Positions 43,407 through 51,483 of a stretch of 64,000 bases of DNA are shown one piece after another. The translations under genes were made by a program, and so were the position numbers. The notes under the pieces are model-generated. The model did not search any database. It was not told the origin of the DNA and saw only the letters and a program-made list of their open reading frames with translations. Where the stretch lies: positions 62,001 through 126,000 of the forward strand of contig NZ_JARRAH010000001.1 of the NCBI RefSeq assembly GCF_030553305.1, written 5' to 3'. The first letter of the stretch is position 1. Each line of letters starts with the position of its first letter. The stretch is from Halomarina ordinaria. Lineage in GTDB: Archaea > Halobacteriota > Halobacteria > Halobacteriales > Haloarculaceae.

Positions 43407-43808
43407 ATGGACATCTCGCACACAGACCGTCTTGCCTCCTCGCTCCATCGAGCGATGCTCGGTGGGCTCTTGGCCGTGTTCGGACTCGTCGCGTTCGGAA
43501 CGTTGTTTCGCTCGCTGAGTTCGGGCAGTTACCTCATCGGCGTCGTGAGTCTTGTTGTCCTCGTCGGCTGTGGGTTCTGGGTATTCTCCCTCTTTGAGAC
43601 TGGTATGAACGAAGGGAATTCGCCACCGCGAGGTATTGGTGGTACCACGCGTGAGGATGACCACCCGCTTGCGGAACTCCGAGAGCGATACGCACGTGGT
43701 GAACTGTCGGACGACGAGTTCGAACAGAAAACCGAGGCTCTCTTGGAAACCGAATCGGATTCCCCCTCCGAGCGTGTGTCGATGGAGGACACTCGGCTGA
43801 GAGAGTGA
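43407..43808 (+). CDS. SHOCT-domain membrane protein
   Basis: A 133-residue protein. Two hydrophobic helices (about residues 17-33 and 40-62) are followed by a linker and a C-terminal SHOCT motif HPLAELRERYARGELSDDEF (start of the typical 30-residue module, ending EQKTEALL). SHOCT modules are short oligomerisation helices in membrane proteins. Base composition is less GC-rich than neighbours. An in-frame extension to 43197 is not supported. Function unknown. Confidence 0.8.
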   Translation: MDISHTDRLASSLHRAMLGGLLAVFGLVAFGTLFRSLSSGSYLIGVVSLVVLVGCGFWVFSLFETGMNEGNSPPRGIGGTTREDDHPLAELRERYARGELSDDEFEQKTEALLETESDSPSERVSMEDTRLRE

Positions 43809-43972
43809 GTCATCGGAATTCCGTTATCACACTCGCGAGCACGTCTCCCTCGTAGAAACGCCCGAACGCGGGGTCTGGTGCGCACGCTTCGGCAACGGGT
43901 CGCGGGGTACCGTACCCGAAACGCAGTTTTCGTGGCCCTCGACCGCGGTTTCGACGGTCCAACCGCGAGCGC

Positions 43973-44275
43973 CTACTCGCCGACGACGTCCGGCGCCTCG
44001 TCGTCCGCGTGGCCGGGTATCTCGACTTCGATCTCCAGTTCCGGTTCGCCCATGCCGTCGAAGTCGATCTCGAGTTCGACGGGTTCGCCGAACGCGAAGG
44101 GGAGCTCCCACTCCTCGTCGACGATGGTGAGTTCGTCGCCGTCGCGCAGTTGCTCGCCGAGTTTGACGAGGAACTCGCCGGCCTCGCTCGCGCTCAGTCG
44201 GTACTCCTGCTCGAAGTTGCGTCCCGAACGGATGACCGACCGCTCGTCGCCCGACGCCGTGGTCTCTTCGGACAT
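43973..44275 (-). CDS. Amphi-Trp domain protein, short form
   Basis: A 100-residue protein: helical N-terminus RSGRNFEQEYRLSASEAGEFL, then GDELTIVDEEWELPFAFGEPV with the Trp and a very acidic C-terminal strand region (ELEIDFDGMGEPELEIEVEI). This matches the amphi-Trp family. It is the second member in the window, without the Ser/Thr linker of the 32349-32804 gene. ATG 44275 is used; seven upstream codons are optional. Function unknown. Confidence 0.78.
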   Translation of the reverse strand: MSEETTASGDERSVIRSGRNFEQEYRLSASEAGEFLVKLGEQLRDGDELTIVDEEWELPFAFGEPVELEIDFDGMGEPELEIEVEIPGHADDEAPDVVGE

Positions 44276-44331
44276 GATGCTCGATACCCGTCCCACGGAC
44301 GAAAACCCGTCGACTGTGACACGTCTTCGTC

Positions 44332-45030
44332 CTACCAGTCGATGACCTCGCGGTCGCGCCAGAACCGCCCGCTCTCGCTCCCGGGCTTGAAGCGGGCCAG
44401 CCAGACGACGGTGTCGGCGCCCTCCTCGACGGACCGGGGGGCGTCCGACCCGCCGAGGTCCGTCCGGACCCAGCCCGGACAGACCGCGTTCGCGAGGAGA
44501 CCGTCGCTGCCGTACTCGCCGTGGAGGTACGTCGTGAGGCCGTTCAGGCCGGCCTTCGAGACTCGGTAGGGGCCGTACCCGCCGCTCATCCCCTCGCCGA
44601 GCGCGCCCATCCCCGAGGAGACGTTGACGACCCGGCCCCCCTTCCGGTCGAGCAGAATCGGGAGGGCGTGTTTCGTCACGAGCACCGGTCCGCGGAGGTT
44701 CGTGTCGAGCGTGGCGTCGATGCTGTCGGTGCCGACGCGGTGCAGCGGCGCCTCCGGTCCCTCGACGCCCGCGTTGTTCACGAGGACGTCGAGACGCCCC
44801 TCGGTGCGCTGGATGCGTTCGACGGCGTCCTCGACCGTCGTCTCGTTGGTGACGTCGAGACGGACCGGAATCGTGTCGGGGACGTCGACGTCCCGCGTGT
44901 TGCGCGCCCCGGCGTACACCGTCGCGCCGCGGTCGGCGAGCGCCGCCGCGACCGCTCGCCCGATTCCCCGCGTCGCTCCCGTCACGAGCGCGACCTGTCC
45001 CTCGAGCCGGTCGTACACCTCGGTGGCCAT
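44332..45030 (-). CDS. Short-chain dehydrogenase/reductase
   Basis: A 232-residue classical SDR. NAD(P)-binding VTGATRGIGRAVA, NNAGVEGPEAP, catalytic Ser in VNVSSGMGALGEG and the YxxxK in GPYRVSKAGLNGL, then CPGWVRTDLGG. An arginine after the glycine motif suggests NADPH preference (inference). Substrate unknown. Resembles haloarchaeal carbonyl-reductase-type SDRs such as those acting on short hydroxyacyl or ketone substrates. Confidence 0.9.
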   Translation of the reverse strand: MATEVYDRLEGQVALVTGATRGIGRAVAAALADRGATVYAGARNTRDVDVPDTIPVRLDVTNETTVEDAVERIQRTEGRLDVLVNNAGVEGPEAPLHRVGTDSIDATLDTNLRGPVLVTKHALPILLDRKGGRVVNVSSGMGALGEGMSGGYGPYRVSKAGLNGLTTYLHGEYGSDGLLANAVCPGWVRTDLGGSDAPRSVEEGADTVVWLARFKPGSESGRFWRDREVIDW

Positions 45031-45087
45031 GGGTTCTCTACGACCCCCAACGGTTTGAGCGTATCTCAGAATCCGCGGTCGCCAGGG

Positions 45088-45666
45088 TTACCCGAGGTCG
45101 CGGCGCATCGCTATCTCGAACCAGGGACAGAGGCGGAGCTGTCGGTAGAGCCGCGGGTGTTCGTAGAGGTGCTCGTAGTCGACCCACAGCAGACCGCCGA
45201 CCTCCTCGGGGTCCGGGTCCATCGAGACGTCGTCGAGCGTGAGCTTCAGCACCGCACAGACCTCGTGTTCGAGGCCCTCGTTGAGGTAGTAGCGCTTGTA
45301 CTCGAACTTGTCCGTCACCCGCAGGTCGTCGTACTGGTCGGGCGTGATGCCGAGTTCCTCCTCCAGTCGCTGGCGGGTGGCGTCCTCCTGGCTCTGGTCC
45401 TGCTCGGGGTGGGAGGCGACCGTCCCGTCCCAGTGGGTGTCCCACAGGCGCTTGTCGGCGGCGCGCTGGGCGAGGAGGATGCGTCCCTCGGCGTCGAAGA
45501 CGAGGGCGGTGAACGCCCGGTGTCGGACGCCGTCGCCGGTGTGCGCCTCGAGGCGATTGACGAGACCCTGTTCGTTGTCGTCGGCGTCGACCGCGATGAC
45601 GTCCTGTCGCGCGTTCGCGTGCTCCGACGCCGGCGTGCCGCCGGCGTCCGCGTCGTCTGCGCTCAT
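45088..45666 (-). CDS. idi: Isopentenyl-diphosphate delta-isomerase type 1
   Basis: A 192-residue Nudix-fold enzyme that interconverts IPP and DMAPP for archaeal lipid synthesis. Nudix landmarks are HRAFTALVFDAEGRILLAQRA, DTHWDGTVASHPEQDQS, and the Nudix helix ATRQRLEEELGI. ATG 45666 gives MSADDADAGGTPASEHAN, an acidic leader before the fold. Type 1 (Nudix) Idi enzymes are standard in haloarchaea. Neighbours are the SDR and a YegS-type kinase on the same strand. Confidence 0.94.
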   Translation of the reverse strand: MSADDADAGGTPASEHANARQDVIAVDADDNEQGLVNRLEAHTGDGVRHRAFTALVFDAEGRILLAQRAADKRLWDTHWDGTVASHPEQDQSQEDATRQRLEEELGITPDQYDDLRVTDKFEYKRYYLNEGLEHEVCAVLKLTLDDVSMDPDPEEVGGLLWVDYEHLYEHPRLYRQLRLCPWFEIAMRRDLG

Positions 45667-45716
45667 ATCCCCCCCTCGGAGAGCCGTCTTAAGGACCCTT
45701 CGGGTTCCGGCGCGTG

Positions 45717-46655
45717 TCACTCCGGCGCGGGGTCGTACGCCTCACCGACGGGGAGGCGGAGGACGCCCGCGCGACACTCGACGTGGAGGTCGGCGGCGGT
45801 GGCGAGTTCGCCGTCGAGGCTGAACGTCACCGGGTCGGCCTCGCGGACGGTCACGTCGAGCGCGGTCGCCTGGAGACGTGTGATGTTCTCGGTCTCGCGG
45901 CCGAACAGCCGGTGGACGGCGGCCTCGCCGGCGAGGTCCACCGTCTGGTAGTCCTCGACGACGGTCACGTCGAGGTGACCGTCCTCCATGTTCGCCTGGG
46001 TGCCGCCCTCCGCCGGGAACCGTCGGCCGTTCCCCACGAGGACGCAGGCGGCGTCGCCGCGCCAGTGCTCGCCGCCGCCGACCGGCGTGATGTCGAGCGT
46101 GAGGCCGTCGAAGGCCGTCATCTCCTGGAGCGCGTTGAAGACGTACGCGAGGACGCCGAAGCGGTCTTTCTGCTCGGAGGACGTGCTCGCGCTCGCGTTC
46201 GCCGTGAGCCCGCCGACACAGGAGTTGAGGAAGGGTACGGGGTCGCCCCCGTCGACGCGCACGAGGCCGAGGTCGACGGTGCGCCACTCGCCCGTCTCGA
46301 CGAGGTCGAACGCGTGGTCGAGGCCCTCGACGCCGACGTTCCCGGCGAAGTTGTTGCCCGTTCCACCGGGGACGACGGCGAAGGCGGTGTCGGGGAGCGC
46401 GTCCGCGTTCCACAGGCCTCGGACGGCCTCGTTGAGCGTCCCGTCCCCCCCGCAGGCGGCGACGAGGTCGGCACCCTCCTCGGCGGCCGTCCGCGCCAGT
46501 TCGATGGCGTCGCCGGAGCGCTCGGTCTCGCGGACGTCGAACCCGTGAGCGTCGGCCAGTTCGCGGACGTGGTCCGTGTGGCTCCCGTCGCCGCTGACCG
46601 GGTTGAGCACGAGGGTACGCTGGTCGGTCGCAGGGGGGCCGTCGTCGTGGCGCAT
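45717..46655 (-). CDS. YegS/diacylglycerol kinase-family lipid kinase, copy 1
   Basis: A 312-residue member of the diacylglycerol/sphingosine-type kinase catalytic family. ATP/phosphate motifs are LVLNPVSGDGSHTDHVREL, CGGDGTLNEAVRGLWN (GGDGT) and VPGGTGNNFAGNVGV. The C-terminal half is the lipid-binding beta sandwich with FSLDGEL. Likely phosphorylates archaeal lipid precursors such as archaeol-type glycerols or undecaprenol-like alcohols; substrate not known. ATG 46655 is chosen over an upstream frame that overlaps the next gene. A paralogue is at 47445-48401. Confidence 0.9.
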   Translation of the reverse strand: MRHDDGPPATDQRTLVLNPVSGDGSHTDHVRELADAHGFDVRETERSGDAIELARTAAEEGADLVAACGGDGTLNEAVRGLWNADALPDTAFAVVPGGTGNNFAGNVGVEGLDHAFDLVETGEWRTVDLGLVRVDGGDPVPFLNSCVGGLTANASASTSSEQKDRFGVLAYVFNALQEMTAFDGLTLDITPVGGGEHWRGDAACVLVGNGRRFPAEGGTQANMEDGHLDVTVVEDYQTVDLAGEAAVHRLFGRETENITRLQATALDVTVREADPVTFSLDGELATAADLHVECRAGVLRLPVGEAYDPAPE

Positions 46656-46707
46656 GGCGACGCGTTCTCGGCGGAACGACAAAGTCCTACCCGCTCGTAG
46701 GTCCGTC

Positions 46708-47424
46708 GTGTTCGCGCTCGATTTGCACACGCACACTCGCTTCTTCCACGGGTTCACCGCCCGAGCGACGCCCTTCGACCCCGTCGGGTCGCGCCTGCTC
46801 GACTACTGCGCGCGCTGGCGAGGGCTCGACGGCGTCGCCTTCACCAACCACGACTACTACGAACCGCTCCCGACCGGCGACACGGTCTCCATCCCGGGCA
46901 TCGAGGTGACGACGACGCGAGGACACGTCCTCGTCGTCGGCCCCGACCCGCCGCGCTTCTCCCGGCCGGAACGCCTCTCTCCGGAAGCGGTCGTCGAGAT
47001 GGCCCACGACCGCGACTGCGCGGCCATCATCGCCCACCCCTACCGGAACAGCACGGTCCGGGACGTCGACGCCCCCTTCGACGCCATCGAGGTCAACGGG
47101 AAGCACCCGCGCACGGAGTCCTGGGTGCGACGGCTCGCGGACGAACACGGCCTCCCGCTGGTCGGCGGGAGCGACGCCCACTACCCGGTCGAGGTGGGTC
47201 GCGCCTACACGCGCGTGGACGCACACGAACTCACGCCGAGGGCCATCGTCACGGCCATCCGCGAGGGACGAGTCGAACCGCGCGTCGGCAACCGACTCCC
47301 GGACCGCCTCATCCGCGGGTTCTACCACCGAATCCACCAGCAGAAACGCCACCTCCAGCGCCCCGACTGGGCCGACGAGGGGGCGACGCCGGGCGTCGGG
47401 CGCCCGCCGGGCGAGGACGACTGA
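46708..47424 (+). CDS. PHP-domain phosphoesterase
   Basis: A 238-residue PHP-fold metal-dependent phosphoesterase. Metal-binding motifs are DLHTHTRF (motif I), FTNHDYYE (II), AHPYRN (III) and VGGSDAHYP (IV), the canonical order. GTG 46708 is used. No PolC or HisB context; stand-alone PHP enzymes of this length cleave nucleoside or sugar phosphates or act on lipids. It is flanked on both sides by YegS-type lipid kinases oriented against it, a striking arrangement. Confidence 0.9.
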   Translation: MFALDLHTHTRFFHGFTARATPFDPVGSRLLDYCARWRGLDGVAFTNHDYYEPLPTGDTVSIPGIEVTTTRGHVLVVGPDPPRFSRPERLSPEAVVEMAHDRDCAAIIAHPYRNSTVRDVDAPFDAIEVNGKHPRTESWVRRLADEHGLPLVGGSDAHYPVEVGRAYTRVDAHELTPRAIVTAIREGRVEPRVGNRLPDRLIRGFYHRIHQQKRHLQRPDWADEGATPGVGRPPGEDD

Positions 47425-47444
47425 CCACTCCTCTCGCGTACGCG

Positions 47445-48401
47445 CTATCGCGGCGTCGGCACGTAGCCCGGACCGACGCGGACGCGGAGCGCCCGGGGGA
47501 CCGTCTCGGCGTCGAGGCGGTTCGCGCTCACCATCTCCCCGTCGAGGCTGAACCGCACCGGCCCCTCCTCCGAGCGCACGCTCACGGCCGCGAGCGAGCG
47601 CAGTTCGATGTTGGCCGTCCCCTCCCGGAACAGTCGCCGGAGCAGTTCATCGCCGGCGAGTTCGAGCGCCGGCGCGGCGCTCACCAGCGCGACCTCGAAC
47701 AGGCCGTCCTCGACGTTCGCCTGCGTCAGTCGGAGTCGTCCCCCGCGGGGGAGACCGCGGGCGTTTCCGACGAAGACGCAGAGCGCGTCGCCGCGCCAGG
47801 CGTCGCCGTTCGGCCCCTCGACTCGCAGGGGGAGCGACTCGTAGGTCGGCGCCGCGCCGAGCGCCGTCGCGACGTAGGCGAACGGCCCGTAGCGCCGCTT
47901 CAGCGCCGCCGACGTCCGCTCGCTCGCGTCGGCGGTCAGCCCCGCGACGCAGGAGTTGAGGAACGGGCGCTCGTCGGTGACGTCGGCGTCGGTGACGTGG
48001 ACGCGGCCGAGGTCGATTCGCCGCTCCTCGCCCGAGCGGACGACCTCGAAGGCGTGGGTGACGTTCCTGACACCGACGTTGGCCGCGAAGTTGTTGCCCG
48101 TCCCGCAGGGGACGACGCCGAGGACCACCTCGTCGAGAGCGTCGGCGGCGGCGATGCCCCGGACGACGCTGCTCACCGTGCCGTCGCCGCCGCCGGCGAC
48201 GACGAGCGTCGCGCCGGCCTCGGCGGCCGCCCGGGCGGTCTCGACGACGGCGTCGCCGTCCGCCTCGCGGACGACGAACCCCCGTTCTACGCCCAGCGCG
48301 CGGGCCGTGCCGGCGGCCGCGACGCCGCTCGCCCGGTTGAGGACGAGGACGCGACTGCCCTCCCCGACCCGACGGTCGGCCGTCCCCCGCGTCGGTGCCA
48401 T
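47445..48401 (-). CDS. YegS/diacylglycerol kinase-family lipid kinase, copy 2
   Basis: A 318-residue paralogue of the kinase at 45717-46655. Same motif order: LVLNRASGVAAAG, GGGDGTVSSVVRG, then VPCGTGNNFAANVG (Cys replaces the first Gly of the usual P-G-G-T-G), and C-terminal FSLDGEMVS. The catalytic fold looks intact. Its stop is 21 bases after the convergent PHP gene ends. Copy 2 differs in the N-terminal region and loop sequences, so a different lipid substrate is plausible. Confidence 0.88.
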   Translation of the reverse strand: MAPTRGTADRRVGEGSRVLVLNRASGVAAAGTARALGVERGFVVREADGDAVVETARAAAEAGATLVVAGGGDGTVSSVVRGIAAADALDEVVLGVVPCGTGNNFAANVGVRNVTHAFEVVRSGEERRIDLGRVHVTDADVTDERPFLNSCVAGLTADASERTSAALKRRYGPFAYVATALGAAPTYESLPLRVEGPNGDAWRGDALCVFVGNARGLPRGGRLRLTQANVEDGLFEVALVSAAPALELAGDELLRRLFREGTANIELRSLAAVSVRSEEGPVRFSLDGEMVSANRLDAETVPRALRVRVGPGYVPTPR

Positions 48402-48455
48402 CTCGGGGGCGCGTTCGTCACCGGCGGGGATAACGGTGTCCCGGGGCGGGTCGAC

Positions 48456-48869
48456 TCACCCGAGTTTCTCGTCGAGGATGAGTCGCGTCTTCGTGCTGAC
48501 GACCTCGCCCTGCTCGCGCGCCCGGGTGATGAGGTCGTTGATGCCGCGGGTGTCGGCCGCGTCGACGATGAGCACCAGGTCCTCCTCGCCCGAGACCTGC
48601 CAGACGAAGTCGACGTCCTGCCACTCGGCCATCCGTCGGCTCACCTCGCTCGTGTCGACGCTCACGTCGACGCCGACCTCGATCATCGCCTTGACGTTCC
48701 CCGTCCGCGTGGCGACGGTGAAGCGCTCGATGACCCCGTCGCTGACGAGGCGGTCGACCCGGTTGCGGACCGTCCCCTCGCTCGTACCGACCTCCGCCGC
48801 GATCTCCGTGTACGGCGTCCGGGCGTCTCGCCGGAGGATGTCGAGGATGCGCCGGTCGAGGTTGTCCAT
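48456..48869 (-). CDS. Lrp/AsnC family transcriptional regulator
   Basis: A 137-residue Lrp-type regulator. N-terminal HTH: MDNLDRRILDILRRDARTPY, with the recognition helix in TEGTVRNRVDRLVSDGVIE-like (SEGTVRNRVDRLVSDGVIE), followed by a RAM effector-binding domain (VDFVWQVSGEEDLVLIVDA). Such proteins bind palindromic sites and respond to amino acids. It is divergent from carA with a perfect 15-base palindrome (48906-48920) in the 104-base gap, so it probably controls carA and itself, as an arginine/pyrimidine or glutamine-responsive regulator; inference. Confidence 0.92.
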   Translation of the reverse strand: MDNLDRRILDILRRDARTPYTEIAAEVGTSEGTVRNRVDRLVSDGVIERFTVATRTGNVKAMIEVGVDVSVDTSEVSRRMAEWQDVDFVWQVSGEEDLVLIVDAADTRGINDLITRAREQGEVVSTKTRLILDEKLG

Positions 48870-48905
48870 GGAGGGTCGTCGGTACACGCCCCTCGCACTT
48901 GGCGA

Positions 48906-48920
48906 TTACGAATTTCGTAA
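48906..48920. promoter_or_regulatory. Lrp-type palindromic operator between lrp and carA
   Basis: TTACGAATTTCGTAA is a perfect inverted repeat: two 7-base arms, TTACGAA and TTCGTAA, around a single T. It lies 37-51 bases upstream of the Lrp start. The right arm TTCGTAA recurs at 48965-48971, just before the carA ATG, about 51 bases (near five helix turns) away. The TATA-like TTATAC for carA (48941-48946) lies between the two sites. Confidence 0.65.
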
Positions 48921-48973
48921 CTTGGCTTCGAACACAACGGTTATACGGGGTTAGTCCTATGATGTTCGTAACG

Positions 48974-50041
48974 ATGGACGCCTACGTTGCACTCGAGGGC
49001 GGGCGCGTTGTCGAAGCGCGTGCTCGTGCCCCGGGTCGGACACGTGGAGAACTGGTGTTCACGACCGCCTATACGGGCTACGAAGAGAGCCTCACGGACC
49101 CCTCCTACGAGGAGCAGGTCCTCACCTTCTCGTACCCCCTCGTCGGCAACTACGGCGTCCGAGACGAACGCCTCGAGTCCGAGCGCGTCCACCCGCGCGC
49201 CGTCGTCGCCCGCGAACTCACCGACGACGTCGCCGAGTGGCTCGCGAGCGAGGACGTCCCCGCCGTCGACCACCTCGACACCCGCGACCTCGTCACCAGC
49301 ATCCGCGAGGAGGGCGCGATGAAGTGCGGCATCGCCGCCGGCGAGGACGTCACCCCCGAGGACGCGCTCGCGGAACTCGCCGAGTGCAAGGGGATGAGCG
49401 AGCACGTCGACATCGGCAAACAGGTGTCCGTGGACGCGCCGACCGTCTACAACGCGGACGGGGCGGGGGCGGACGTGGCGCTGGTCGACTGCGGCGCGAA
49501 GGGCTCCATCGTGGAGTCGCTCGTCGAGCGCGACGCGACCGTCCACCGCCTCCCCTACGACGCGACGCCCGCCGACATCGAGGCGGTCGACCCCGACCTG
49601 CTGTTCATCTCGAACGGTCCCGGCGACCCGAAGAACTTCCAGGCGGCCCAGTCGCTCGTCACCGAGTTCGCGGGCGAGATACCGCTCGCTGGCATCTGCC
49701 TCGGCCAGCAGGTCATCGCCGACGCCCTCGGCGGCGAGACGGAGAAGATGGCCTTCGGCCACCGCGGCGTCAACCAGCCGGTCCGCGACCTGCGCTCCGG
49801 ACAGGTCGTCATGACGACGCAGAACCACGGCTACACCGTCGCCGACCCCGGCCCGCTCTCGGTGACGCAGGTGAACGTCAACGACGACACGCCCGAGGGA
49901 CTCGAGAGCGAGGACCTCGGCGTCATCACCCGCCAGTACCACCCCGAGGCCAACCCCGGCCCGCACGACACGCTCGGCTTCTTCGACGACGTGCTGGCGA
50001 TGACCGACGTCGGCGCGCGCGCGCCCGTCGTCGCCGACTGA
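48974..50041 (+). CDS. carA: Carbamoyl-phosphate synthase small subunit
   Basis: A 355-residue glutaminase subunit that supplies ammonia for carbamoyl phosphate, feeding arginine and pyrimidine synthesis. The N-terminal CPSase small-chain domain begins MDAYVALEGGRVVEARA with FTTAYTGYEESLTDPSY; the class I amidotransferase domain has GICLGQQ with Cys242 and the His/Glu pair in RQYHPEANPGPHDT. Length matches the family. The start at ATG 48974 is preferred; ATGs 13 and 16 bases upstream are in frame or nearby. The large subunit carB is not in the window. Confidence 0.96.
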   Translation: MDAYVALEGGRVVEARARAPGRTRGELVFTTAYTGYEESLTDPSYEEQVLTFSYPLVGNYGVRDERLESERVHPRAVVARELTDDVAEWLASEDVPAVDHLDTRDLVTSIREEGAMKCGIAAGEDVTPEDALAELAECKGMSEHVDIGKQVSVDAPTVYNADGAGADVALVDCGAKGSIVESLVERDATVHRLPYDATPADIEAVDPDLLFISNGPGDPKNFQAAQSLVTEFAGEIPLAGICLGQQVIADALGGETEKMAFGHRGVNQPVRDLRSGQVVMTTQNHGYTVADPGPLSVTQVNVNDDTPEGLESEDLGVITRQYHPEANPGPHDTLGFFDDVLAMTDVGARAPVVAD

Positions 50042-50045
50042 CGCC

Positions 50046-51359
50046 TCAGTCCCCACTCACCGTTTCTCTGACGACCGTCCCCGCGAGCAGGTCGCCCACC
50101 CGCTGTCGCTCGCTCGTGACGCCCGCGACCAGCGCGCCGAGGGCGTAGCAGACGAGGAAGTCGACCGGCCGGAGGGCGTTCCTGACGAGGACCCGCCAGA
50201 GCGCCGGCGGCGTCCCGTCGGCGTCGCTCACGGCGATTCCGAGGAGGACCTTCCCGGGCGTCTGCCCGCGATACCACTCGAACAGCGGGAAGTACCCCAG
50301 CCCGCCCAGCAGGAGGCCGGCCTCGACGCCGACTCCCGTCGCTCCCTCGACGGGGAGCGCGGCCCCGACGACGCCGAGGCCGACGCCCGCGACGAACGCG
50401 ACCACCGGCAGTCCGACGAGGTCGAGGACGCTCGCCGCCGCCCGCCGGCGGAGCGAGGCGGGGAGGCCGGGTGGGTCGTCCGCGGGGTGGGTCGTCACGC
50501 CGCCGCGACCGAGGACGTCTCCGAGTCGTCCCAGCCGGTTCGCGCGCGCCGGTGGCTCGGGGTCGCGCCGTACGGTTCCCGAGCGAAGCCACCGCGAGCG
50601 GTGGACCCAGCGGACGTCGAGTTCCGACGCGGGACCGACCGCGAGGCGAAGCATCCCCGGGAGGTGCGCCCGGCCGGTCAGGAGTACCGACGACTCGTAG
50701 CCCGCCGCCGCCGAGAGCGCCTCGACGCGCCCGAGCATATGGCGGTTCCGCGCGCCGAGCGTGCGCACCGTGAGCACCTCGAAGGCGAGGACCGTCGCCA
50801 GGAGGAACCAGACCGGTGTCGGGAGCGGAACCAGCGTGGCCAGCGCGACCCCGCCGGCGAGCGCGGCCGTGCCGACGACGGCGGCGAGCGGCCGCGAGCG
50901 CCGCGCGACGAACGCGACGAGCGCCGTGGCGAGGAGCAGCGCGACCGTCACGCTCGCCGCGCTCACCGGGGTCAGCGCTCCCGTCGCGAGGACGAGGAGC
51001 CAGTTCGCCGCGCTCGCCGCGAGGCCGGCGTCCGCGCCGTACGCGAGCAGGCTCCGGTCGACGTGGTGGACCGGGACTGAACGGTCGAGGTCGGTCGCGA
51101 TCGCGAACTCGGTCGGCCCGTAGGTCCGCGCGAACAGCAGGTAGAGCGGGACCACGACGAGCGAGACGAGCAGGTAGCCGAGCGTGGCGGCCGGCGCGCG
51201 GACCAGCGCGCGGGCGAACGTCCGCGGGGCGAGTCGCTCCGGGAACTCGACGAACAGCGCGTCGGCGTCCGTCCGGTCGAGCGCCGACGTCACCTCCGCC
51301 GCGACCTTCGACCGCCGGTCGAGGTGGACGACCCCGAAGAGGTGGAGGGCGTGTTCCAT
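50046..51359 (-). CDS. TraB-like domain protein fused to an RDD membrane domain
   Basis: A 437-residue fusion. The N-terminus is TraB/PrgY-like: ALHLFGVVHLDRRSKVA (G-x-x-H-x-x-x-x-S pattern) and ADALFVEFPERLAPR, with a later LTGRAHLPGMLRL that resembles the second conserved His block. Between and after these lie about six membrane helices. The last about 130 residues are an RDD domain: SVLDLVGLPVVAFVAGVGL, FEWYRGQTPGKVLLGI and RQRVGDLLAGTVV. TraB proteins relate to proteases/pheromone shutdown; the combination with RDD is one I do not know. Function not assigned. Confidence 0.8.
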   Translation of the reverse strand: MEHALHLFGVVHLDRRSKVAAEVTSALDRTDADALFVEFPERLAPRTFARALVRAPAATLGYLLVSLVVVPLYLLFARTYGPTEFAIATDLDRSVPVHHVDRSLLAYGADAGLAASAANWLLVLATGALTPVSAASVTVALLLATALVAFVARRSRPLAAVVGTAALAGGVALATLVPLPTPVWFLLATVLAFEVLTVRTLGARNRHMLGRVEALSAAAGYESSVLLTGRAHLPGMLRLAVGPASELDVRWVHRSRWLRSGTVRRDPEPPARANRLGRLGDVLGRGGVTTHPADDPPGLPASLRRRAAASVLDLVGLPVVAFVAGVGLGVVGAALPVEGATGVGVEAGLLLGGLGYFPLFEWYRGQTPGKVLLGIAVSDADGTPPALWRVLVRNALRPVDFLVCYALGALVAGVTSERQRVGDLLAGTVVRETVSGD

Positions 51360-51483
51360 CGACGGACGGTCGTCCGGACGTGACGTACCACTGTCGGTAC
51401 TGGTGACCGCTCGTCGGTGACCCGACGTGGCGGACGGCGGCCGCGACCGTACCCGGGACCGGTCGTACCCGTCGGTCGACGGG

